This document shows positions 1 to 5,115 of a stretch of DNA of 6,355 bases, piece after piece. Source of the stretch: an uncultured Eubacteriales bacterium (lineage in GTDB: Bacteria; Bacillota; Clostridia; Peptostreptococcales; Anaerovoracaceae); NCBI GenBank assembly GCA_902772685.1, contig CACYBO010000206.1, positions 1 to 6,355 on the forward strand, in the 5' to 3' direction. The position numbers and the translations under genes were made by a program. Each line of letters begins with the position of its first letter. Position 1 is the stretch's first letter. The notes under the pieces are model-generated. The model had not been told where the DNA came from. It did not search any database and saw only the letters and a list, made by a program, of their open reading frames with translations.

Positions 1-137
1 ATCAGCTTTGCGGAAGAATTGACCTCTTCCATACTCAGCTCTGCCTGTTCCCATATATATCTGGCAGCTGAGCTGAACTCGTCCTTGTTTTCATCGATCC
101 AGGAGCACAGTTCCCCTTTTAGCCTGTTCACATCCAT
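1..137 (-). CDS. M20-family amidohydrolase (AbgB-like), N-terminal 45 residues only
   Basis: The gene starts at the ATG at 137-135 and runs off the left edge of the window, so only its N-terminus is visible. The ATG is preceded by a strong ribosome binding site, AAAGGAG (150-144), six bases upstream, which fixes the start. The peptide reads as a helical segment with W-I-D-E-N near residue 13, then I-W-E-Q-A-E-L (about residues 28-34) and E-E-V-N-S-S-A-K-L (about 37-45). From family knowledge this I-W-x-x-A-E-L...E...S-S pattern is typical of the start of M20 amidohydrolases related to the B subunit of p-aminobenzoyl-glutamate hydrolase (AbgB), cytosolic two-metal enzymes that cleave N-acyl or aryl-amide amino acids and dipeptides. 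The metal ligands lie outside the window, so activity cannot be judged. It follows lplA by 181 nt in the same direction. Another M20 member (dipeptidase, hippurate hydrolase type) is possible. Confidence 0.68.
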   Translation of the reverse strand, partial: MDVNRLKGELCSWIDENKDEFSSAARYIWEQAELSMEEVNSSAKL

Positions 138-318
138 ATTGTTCTCCTTTCACAGGGTGACATCCCGTTGCTATCTTTCTGTTAATTAAAAGCAATTAAT
201 ATGCCAAAGGATATTTGACCCTGTTTTCAGGATTATATTCATGGATTCATCTGTTTTACCGCTTTTATCGCCTCCCTGTAATTCATTCGTGAATCAAACA
301 ATCCACAAGTGAATCGTT
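138..318 (-). other. Spacer between lplA and the M20 gene
   Basis: This 181-nt AT-rich spacer has no convincing terminator for lplA: its only small hairpin, CCTG-AAAA-CAGG at about 220-231, is weak and lacks a T-run. It holds a perfect TATAAT (237-232), a TTGGCA (207-202), two direct copies of GTGAATC 20 bp apart (289-295 and 309-315 on the plus strand), a small hairpin ATTCA-TTCG-TGAAT (281-294), and a 15-codon open frame (286-239). The AAAGGAG ribosome binding site of the M20 gene is at 150-144. The spacer is long enough to hold a promoter, so the M20 gene may be transcribed both from upstream and from here. Confidence 0.5.
202..237 (-). promoter_or_regulatory. Candidate promoter elements upstream of the M20 gene
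   Basis: A perfect TATAAT lies at 237-232, but the hexamer 17 nt upstream (GGTAAA) is a poor -35. Alternatively TTGGCA at 207-202 is five of six for a -35 box, but the hexamer 17 nt downstream (TAACAG) is a weak -10. Either would give a leader of roughly 50-90 nt before the start at 137. Neither is a complete consensus promoter, so this is a low-confidence call. Confidence 0.25.
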
Positions 319-1320
319 TTAATCCTGCATAATCAGATCTGTCAGCTCCTCTGCCGTCATTCCGCTGATGTAATCATCGAGCGCAAAACCGGCAAGCGCA
401 TGCTTAACGGCGTCGGTTCGGTACTGTTTGCCGACGAGCAGATCTTCCAGTTCCGATATGCTTCTGATACCAAAATAATCTCCGAATATCTTTATCTTCT
501 CTATGCGGCCGCACCGTACATTCAGCTGTACATCCACCAGCCCGAAATCAAACTTGCGGCTGGCCTTTATTGCAAAGGCAGGAGAGACGCCGTAGTTCCA
601 CTCCCAGGTGGAATACTTCTCATCAGTCAGCCGTTGGATAGCGGCTTTGTCCTCCTCTGTCAGTTCATATGGCGTGGCATCCGGAAACCGCTTCAGGTAA
701 AACTGATACAGCTGTCTCATAAAGTCCTCGACGTTCATCGCGGAACCCGCCTCGTCAGCCGGCAGATGTGAGGAGATGTTCGTCACATGGGACCGGACAG
801 ACTTCACGCCCTTGCTCTCCGTCTTTTTTGCGTTCGGAGTGAGCGCCCCGGAAATGTCCTTCACATCGGAGCTGAACATGAGCGTTCCATGGTGCATCAT
901 TCTTCCGTTTCTGACGCACTGGGCGTTTCCGGAGAATTTCTTTCCGTCGACCAGCAGATCGTTCCTGCCGCTGAGAACCGCATCGACGCCCATCTCCCGC
1001 AGGAAATCGCGGACCGCTTCTGTGAAATACGCATAGTTTGAGAACAGACCTTCTCGGTACGATTGAATGACTGTATAGTTCACATTCCCCATATCGTGGA
1101 ACACTGCGCCGCCGCCGGTGAGCCGGCGGACGACGCTGATATTGTTTTCTGCCACATACGATTCGTCGATTTCTTCAATAGTGTTCTGGTTTTTGCCAAT
1201 GACCACTGTGTTATCGTTACGCCAAAGCATTACAATATCTTCATCGAAATTGTCAATGAGATATTCTTCTGCTGCCAGATTGTAATAAGCGTTATTGCTT
1301 TCGTTGATGATCAGGAGCAT
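319..1320 (-). CDS. lplA: Lipoate-protein ligase A
   Basis: The enzyme activates free lipoate with ATP and transfers it to a lysine of lipoyl domains (glycine cleavage H protein, 2-oxoacid dehydrogenase E2); it acts in the cytosol. The 333-residue protein has the usual length of a full-size LplA with its C-terminal accessory domain. It opens with N-x-x-x-N-L-A-A-E-E-Y (about 10-20) and carries the hallmark RRLTGGGAVFHD (65-76) followed by G-N-V-N. Next come GRNDLLVDGKKFSGNA (118-133), whose lysine 128 before FSG matches the catalytic lysine, HHGTLMF (143-149) and SVRSHVTN (174-181). The W-E-W-N-Y-G-x-S-P-x-F stretch (239-249) begins the accessory domain. An in-frame TAG lies two codons before the ATG, so the start is fixed. 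The ribosome binding site is modest (AGAGG at 1328-1324, only three bases from the ATG). It begins 34 nt after the M28 peptidase gene with no terminator between, so the two are probably cotranscribed. No substrate gene such as gcvH is visible here. Confidence 0.94.
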   Translation of the reverse strand: MLLIINESNNAYYNLAAEEYLIDNFDEDIVMLWRNDNTVVIGKNQNTIEEIDESYVAENNISVVRRLTGGGAVFHDMGNVNYTVIQSYREGLFSNYAYFTEAVRDFLREMGVDAVLSGRNDLLVDGKKFSGNAQCVRNGRMMHHGTLMFSSDVKDISGALTPNAKKTESKGVKSVRSHVTNISSHLPADEAGSAMNVEDFMRQLYQFYLKRFPDATPYELTEEDKAAIQRLTDEKYSTWEWNYGVSPAFAIKASRKFDFGLVDVQLNVRCGRIEKIKIFGDYFGIRSISELEDLLVGKQYRTDAVKHALAGFALDDYISGMTAEELTDLIMQD

Positions 1321-1354
1321 GTTCCTCTATCAATTCGGACCTGATTTGTCCGTC

Positions 1355-3454
1355 CTATTCACCGGTAACGATATTGTTCATCAGCTCTGTGGCCTTCTGG
1401 ATGCCTGCGAGTTCATCCGCATAGACTTCCTTGAGGTATCCTTCCTGCTGCGTCTTGATCTGTTTCAGAGCCTCGATCTCTTCACTTACATCCGCTCCCT
1501 CGGTATCATACTTTTCACCGAGGGATACTACGACCGCATTGGTGTCGGCGTGCGGATACTTGATCAGGCCGGCGCCCCAGGTGTCATCACGCTTCTCAAA
1601 GAGCTGGTTCTTCATGTAGTCGCAGGTCTCTTTGTCGAAGTTCATGTCATACCATGACCAGTCGATTGCCCACAGATAATCATCGTATGCTTCCTGGATG
1701 TTTCCTGCTTCAAGCGCCTTGATCGTTGCGTCGAGATTTGCCACATTGTCCTCATACATATCGTGCCTGATGATGGCGTCTACGTTGATAAAGTCAAGTC
1801 CCAGAAGTGAATCCTGGAACGCCAGATATACTTCCTGGGTCTGCTTGTTCAGTTCGGTCGCCGCAGCATCGTCACTTGTCTCTTCCACTTCGTTCATGAC
1901 TGCCTTGAGCGCGTCAGATGCTGCATAAGCTTCTTCGATAGCTTCCGCGAACTGCGGCTTTGCGTCCTCATTCAGCGACTTTTCAAAGTTCTTGATTCTT
2001 GCGGTGAAGTTCATCGGCCTTACGAGGCAGTCATCCAGATCCATCGTAACTTTGCCGAACGTTCTGATCATCTCAGCCATGCCCTCTTCATCCAGCGGCT
2101 GATATTTCCAGCTATCGTATGTTGAGTGATACCCGTTATCATCATAGCTGGTTCCGTCTCCGTCTCCTGCACAGATAGCCGGGATTCCCACTCTCGTCCA
2201 CTGGAAATCCTCCGTGTAGGTGCTCAGATTCTGGTGCTTCCACTTGTACTTGGAGCTGTCCGCCAGTTCATCTACGCTGCTTTTGGCGAAGGCTTTCAGC
2301 TCGATGGAACATCTGGTTCCTTTGTTGGACTCTCCCTTAACTGTGTATCCGCTGTCGTTGTTCACGATTGCGAATCCGCCATTGACCCAGTCAGGGTGGT
2401 TGGTCATGATTTCTTCATATGCACCTGTGGACCAGTCGTATTCGCTGCCCTCACGGCCCCATTCTTCAGAGCCATGAATACAGAACCGGATGGTCTTGTC
2501 AGGCGTAAATCCGCTTTCAATCATCGCCTTTGCGATGGCCATGCTTACGGCGACGCCCCATGCGTCATCATAAGCCGCGTGGAAGTATCCGTCCATGTGG
2601 GAGAATACAAATATCGTTTCGTCCTCAGCCCCCGGAATCTCACCGTACAGGTTATGGGACGTTGCATTCTCCGTTACCTTTGAGTCGGCGTTGAACTTAA
2701 CTTTGATGGAGTCCCCGCCGGATGCCTTGATCGCTTTCTTCAGGGCATTGCAGTCCTTGCGGCTGATGGCAAGTGCCGGTGCGTCCGCAGGTCCGCATAC
2801 GTCCTGCACGCCGATTCTCGTTCCATCTTCGTCCTCGTTCACAAACTCCCTCATGGCGACGGCGCAGAGCGCGCCCTTTGCTTTTGCCTGATATGCCGGA
2901 TAGTTAATCCACCAGTCTTCTTCCTGATTGACTTCAAAGAGAACCAATTTGCCGGTGACATCCAGGCCCTCGTAATCCGCTTCTGTTCCGCGGTTCACAT
3001 ACACCAGTTCGACTTCCTGATTGTCCGCCTGTATCGTCGTCTGATATCCGCCCAAATCTATCTTCTGCTCTTCGCCTTTGGCGTTTGTGAAAGTGATGTT
3101 AGCACCGTTAAAGGTCCATCCATCGACGGTAATATCATCAACAGTGACATTGTTCAGTCCGATGTCGTTCATCACGCCTTCCAGATAATCGCATGTCTCT
3201 TTCTCCGCCGGTGAGCCCGCGGATCTCATTCCTACGGCTTCATCATCGCCGAAAGAAGCGACCGTCTTGTTTACCTCTTTCGCGAAGTCCATGTCGACTG
3301 CATCCGCAAAGGCAGTATACTCTTCACTCAGTTCCGCAGCCGGCTGTTCTGCCGCTTCTTCCTCCTGCGACTGTTGTGAATCGCCGCAGCCGGTCACCCC
3401 AAAGATGGTGAACGCAAAAACAACCGACATCAGTACCGCCAGTATTTTCTTCAT
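1355..3454 (-). CDS. Secreted lipoprotein M28 metallopeptidase with inserted PA-like region
   Basis: A surface-anchored zinc aminopeptidase-like protein of 699 residues. Residues 1-22 form a lipoprotein signal peptide (MKK, then a hydrophobic stretch) ending in the lipobox V-T-G-C with Cys23 as the lipidated residue. An acidic, low-complexity linker follows (about 24-46). A PA-like region (about 140-250, ending A-P-A-L-A-I-S-R-K-D) sits before the M28 core. By comparison with Aeromonas aminopeptidase the core shows all ligands: His286 and Asp288 (HMDGYFHAAYDDAWG), Asp296, catalytic Glu330 and ligand Glu331 (HGSEEWG), Asp367 (NNDSG) and His443 (GYHSTYDSW). Its usual HxDS motif is HMDG here. 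Residues about 475-699 are a predicted mostly helical, aromatic-containing extension that I cannot assign. The start is supported by AGGAGG (3469-3464) nine bases upstream and by the signal peptide. It has its own promoter upstream and lplA 34 nt downstream. It probably trims N-terminal residues from external peptides; the exact substrate is unknown, and a non-aminopeptidase M28 role is possible. Confidence 0.9.
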   Translation of the reverse strand: MKKILAVLMSVVFAFTIFGVTGCGDSQQSQEEEAAEQPAAELSEEYTAFADAVDMDFAKEVNKTVASFGDDEAVGMRSAGSPAEKETCDYLEGVMNDIGLNNVTVDDITVDGWTFNGANITFTNAKGEEQKIDLGGYQTTIQADNQEVELVYVNRGTEADYEGLDVTGKLVLFEVNQEEDWWINYPAYQAKAKGALCAVAMREFVNEDEDGTRIGVQDVCGPADAPALAISRKDCNALKKAIKASGGDSIKVKFNADSKVTENATSHNLYGEIPGAEDETIFVFSHMDGYFHAAYDDAWGVAVSMAIAKAMIESGFTPDKTIRFCIHGSEEWGREGSEYDWSTGAYEEIMTNHPDWVNGGFAIVNNDSGYTVKGESNKGTRCSIELKAFAKSSVDELADSSKYKWKHQNLSTYTEDFQWTRVGIPAICAGDGDGTSYDDNGYHSTYDSWKYQPLDEEGMAEMIRTFGKVTMDLDDCLVRPMNFTARIKNFEKSLNEDAKPQFAEAIEEAYAASDALKAVMNEVEETSDDAAATELNKQTQEVYLAFQDSLLGLDFINVDAIIRHDMYEDNVANLDATIKALEAGNIQEAYDDYLWAIDWSWYDMNFDKETCDYMKNQLFEKRDDTWGAGLIKYPHADTNAVVVSLGEKYDTEGADVSEEIEALKQIKTQQEGYLKEVYADELAGIQKATELMNNIVTGE

Positions 3455-3463
3455 CTGTCACAT

Positions 3464-3469
3464 CCTCCT
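3464..3469 (-). promoter_or_regulatory. Ribosome binding site of the M28 lipoprotein gene
   Basis: A perfect AGGAGG lies nine bases before the ATG at 3454-3452. The last G is directly followed by a decoy ATG-TGA that ends at once, so the ATG that opens the signal peptide is the real start. Confidence 0.85.
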
Positions 3470-3506
3470 CTCTTTTGATTGTCTTTCATTCAAATGTCTT
3501 TGCTAT

Positions 3507-3536
3507 ATTGTACTATCCTTTTATTGATTTAATCAA
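3507..3536 (-). promoter_or_regulatory. Sigma-A-type promoter of the M28-lplA unit
   Basis: On the minus strand a -35 hexamer TTGATT (3536-3531, four of six) is followed after 18 nt by a -10 hexamer TACAAT (3512-3507, five of six). It lies just downstream of the transporter's terminator and about 50 nt before the M28 start codon, leaving a leader of roughly 45 nt with the ribosome binding site. The surrounding sequence is AT-rich, as expected. No better pair is visible in this spacer. Confidence 0.62.
3524..3536. repeat. 13-bp palindrome over the -35 box, candidate operator
   Basis: TTGATT-T-AATCAA is a perfect inverted repeat with six-base arms and a one-base centre, and one arm is the -35 hexamer of the M28 promoter. 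A dimeric regulator bound here would block RNA polymerase. No regulator gene is in the window, and short AT-rich palindromes arise by chance, so the role is inferred. Confidence 0.4.
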
Positions 3537-3538
3537 CT

Positions 3539-3575
3539 AAAAACAAAAAGGGCAGTCCTTCGAATGAAGACTGCC
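3539..3575 (-). terminator. Intrinsic terminator of the MFS transporter gene
   Basis: On the minus strand GGCAGTCTTC (3575-3566) pairs with GAAGGACTGCC (3561-3551) across an ATTC loop; the stem has one bulged base. It is followed by CTTTTTGTTTTT (3550-3539). It starts about 42 nt after the transporter stop codon. The plus-strand side lacks a T-run, so it works only in the direction of these genes. It separates the transporter from the M28-lplA unit. Confidence 0.9.
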
Positions 3576-3616
3576 GTAAACCATGCAAGACTAATTGGAA
3601 AGCACTGTGAAAGACC

Positions 3617-5047
3617 CTATTGATTCCGCTCGCTGAGCTTCTTTATAATCTCAGCGTGCTTCGCTCTCGTAATTGGATATCTGACCATCATTATGATTGC
3701 AAAGACAGCAAACAGGGCAGGAATAAAAGTGAATGATACATACATGCAGCTCATGGTTGCCGCGTTCTGAACCGCCGCTTCACTGCTGAAACCTGTGAAC
3801 TGTAGCAATATGCCGAGAATCTGAAATCCGATTGCCTCAGAAACCGACTCTGTCAGACCCTGGATTGAGATGATCAGTCCTGCTCTGTCAGTGTCATTAT
3901 CAAGTCTGTCCGCGTCGCATACATCATAGAGCATGGACGGTATGAGCTGCCAGTAGCAAATACTGCCGATGCCGTATACGAATGTCAGAACCAGCAGATT
4001 CGGAATGTTGGATATGCCGGTAAAGCCATACAGCGTCATGCAGGCGGCAGACATCCCAATACCGCCGATGCATAGGGTTCTCTTATCCAGCACTCTGTTG
4101 ATCCTTATGAGCGGCGGAACGAGCAGAACGGAAATCACATTCTGAAACAGCATAACCATGCTGATCTCTTTGGCTGAAAGACCCATGTTGAATGTATAGA
4201 AGTACATTCTGTCAGCCATCATGATTGAATTTGAAACAAGATAGAACATGCTGGTGAGCACGATAAATCTGGCGGGCCTGAACTTGAGGACCTGTCCGTA
4301 ATTGCGCACAATATCCACCGCAACGTGAAGTTTGCTGCCGCGCTTCCCGTCGGCTTTCGGACTCTCCTCATTCCCTGCGGCACTCGCCGGATGATCTTCC
4401 GCAGCGGCGCTCGCCAGACCCGGCGTGTCATTTACGAACCAGCCGGTGATGAAAATTGCGGCAGCCGAAACAACGCCCACGAATATCCCCGCGCTGAGCC
4501 AGCCGCCTTCAACGGTCAGACCCCACTGCATGAGGCTGTCTACGATAATGGTAGGGAGAACTGTGCCAAAGGCAGCGCCGATCGAATAGAAGATGTAGAC
4601 GATCCCCCTCAGTTCTGTTCTCTCTTCATAACTGTCTGTGAGTTCAGCGCCCCACGCCGTATATGGGACGAAGAATACAGAGTATCCTGTCCAGAAAGCT
4701 ATGAACATGAAAATATAGTAGATGTATCTCAGCCCCTGCGGCGCATCAAATACGATAAAGATAAAGCTGCAGAAAACCGCAAGCGGGAATGACGCAACAA
4801 GCAAAAACGGTTTGCGCCGCCCCATCTTCGTTTTGGTCCTGTCTGAAATGTAGCCGACGACAGATCCACTTACCACATCCCACACAGCACCCAACGCGAC
4901 AATGGTTCCCGCGACTGCAGGATTGATTCCGGCCACCGTCGTAAAAAAGAACAGGGCAAACGTGCCCATCAGGCTGTAAAGAGCGGAGTCGCCGATTCCG
5001 GCGACTCCATACAACATCTTCGTTTTTCTGGTTAAACGATTCTCCAT
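3617..5047 (-). CDS. MFS transporter of the GPH (MFS_2) type, probable cation-coupled symporter
   Basis: A 476-residue inner-membrane protein with about 12 hydrophobic segments in two halves (first six roughly 11-204, second six roughly 258-456). A hydrophilic Ala/Ser/Glu/Lys-rich central loop lies at about 205-256. Family marks are G-Y-I-S-D-R-T-K-T-K-M-G-R-R-K-P-F (65-81) after helix II, V-P-Y-T-A-W-G-A-E-L-T-D (127-138) with E-E-R-T-E-L-R after helix IV, and S-M-L-Y-D-V-C-D-A-D (371-380) in the second half. The glycoside-pentoside-hexuronide family moves sugars with Na+ or H+, but many clostridial members have unknown substrates. Next to an aminotransferase gene, an amino-acid-like or other organic solute is equally open. 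Helix II keeps one of the two acids of the MelB cation site (Asp57) but has Gly61 at the other. The start ATG (5047) has a weak AAAGG ribosome binding site (5060-5056) inside a hairpin. The gene lies directly after the gabT terminator and ends in its own terminator. Confidence 0.86.
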   Translation of the reverse strand: MENRLTRKTKMLYGVAGIGDSALYSLMGTFALFFFTTVAGINPAVAGTIVALGAVWDVVSGSVVGYISDRTKTKMGRRKPFLLVASFPLAVFCSFIFIVFDAPQGLRYIYYIFMFIAFWTGYSVFFVPYTAWGAELTDSYEERTELRGIVYIFYSIGAAFGTVLPTIIVDSLMQWGLTVEGGWLSAGIFVGVVSAAAIFITGWFVNDTPGLASAAAEDHPASAAGNEESPKADGKRGSKLHVAVDIVRNYGQVLKFRPARFIVLTSMFYLVSNSIMMADRMYFYTFNMGLSAKEISMVMLFQNVISVLLVPPLIRINRVLDKRTLCIGGIGMSAACMTLYGFTGISNIPNLLVLTFVYGIGSICYWQLIPSMLYDVCDADRLDNDTDRAGLIISIQGLTESVSEAIGFQILGILLQFTGFSSEAAVQNAATMSCMYVSFTFIPALFAVFAIIMMVRYPITRAKHAEIIKKLSERNQ

Positions 5048-5063
5048 CCGAAACGCCTTTCGG
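5048..5063 (-). promoter_or_regulatory. Hairpin holding the transporter's ribosome binding site
   Basis: On the minus strand CCGAAA-GGCG-TTTCGG forms a perfect six-base-pair stem with a four-base loop that ends directly at the transporter's ATG. The only Shine-Dalgarno-like bases (AAAGG, 5060-5056) are split between its 5' arm and loop. The fold would reduce ribosome access. The repeat is certain; its regulatory role is inferred. Confidence 0.5.
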
Positions 5064-5092
5064 TAATAAAGGCCCGCGGGTTTCCGCGGGCC
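5064..5092 (-). terminator. Intrinsic terminator of gabT
   Basis: On the minus strand GGCCCGCGG (5092-5084) pairs perfectly with CCGCGGGCC (5079-5071) across an AAAC loop, followed by the T-rich TTTATTA (5070-5064). The nine-base-pair stem is all G-C. It lies 23 nt past the gabT stop codon. The T-tract is short and interrupted, so some read-through into the transporter gene is plausible. The plus-strand side has no T-run. Confidence 0.85.
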
Positions 5093-5115
5093 TATGTTCG
5101 TTCAGTGAACTAAAT

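Noticed and set aside
400..1344. Several plus-strand open frames of 84-123 codons
   Set aside because: They are antisense to lplA, whose motifs are intact over the whole length; the predicted peptides are low-complexity and unfamiliar.
1321..1354. Separate promoter or terminator between the M28 gene and lplA
   Set aside because: The 34-nt gap has only a four-base-pair stem (GGAC/GTCC) without a T-run and no promoter-like hexamer pair, so cotranscription is simpler.
2126..2683. A 185-codon open frame on the plus strand
   Set aside because: It lies wholly antisense to the conserved M28 catalytic core, has no recognisable domain, and results from the codon pattern of the real gene.
5071..5092. 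GC-rich hairpin as a terminator for plus-strand transcription
   Set aside because: On the plus strand it is followed by TATGTTCG, not a T-run, and no plus-strand gene precedes it.
5100..5110. Perfect 11-bp palindrome GTTCA-G-TGAAC just after the gabT stop codon
   Set aside because: It is a five-base-pair stem with no adjacent promoter or T-run and lies directly before the real terminator; probably incidental.
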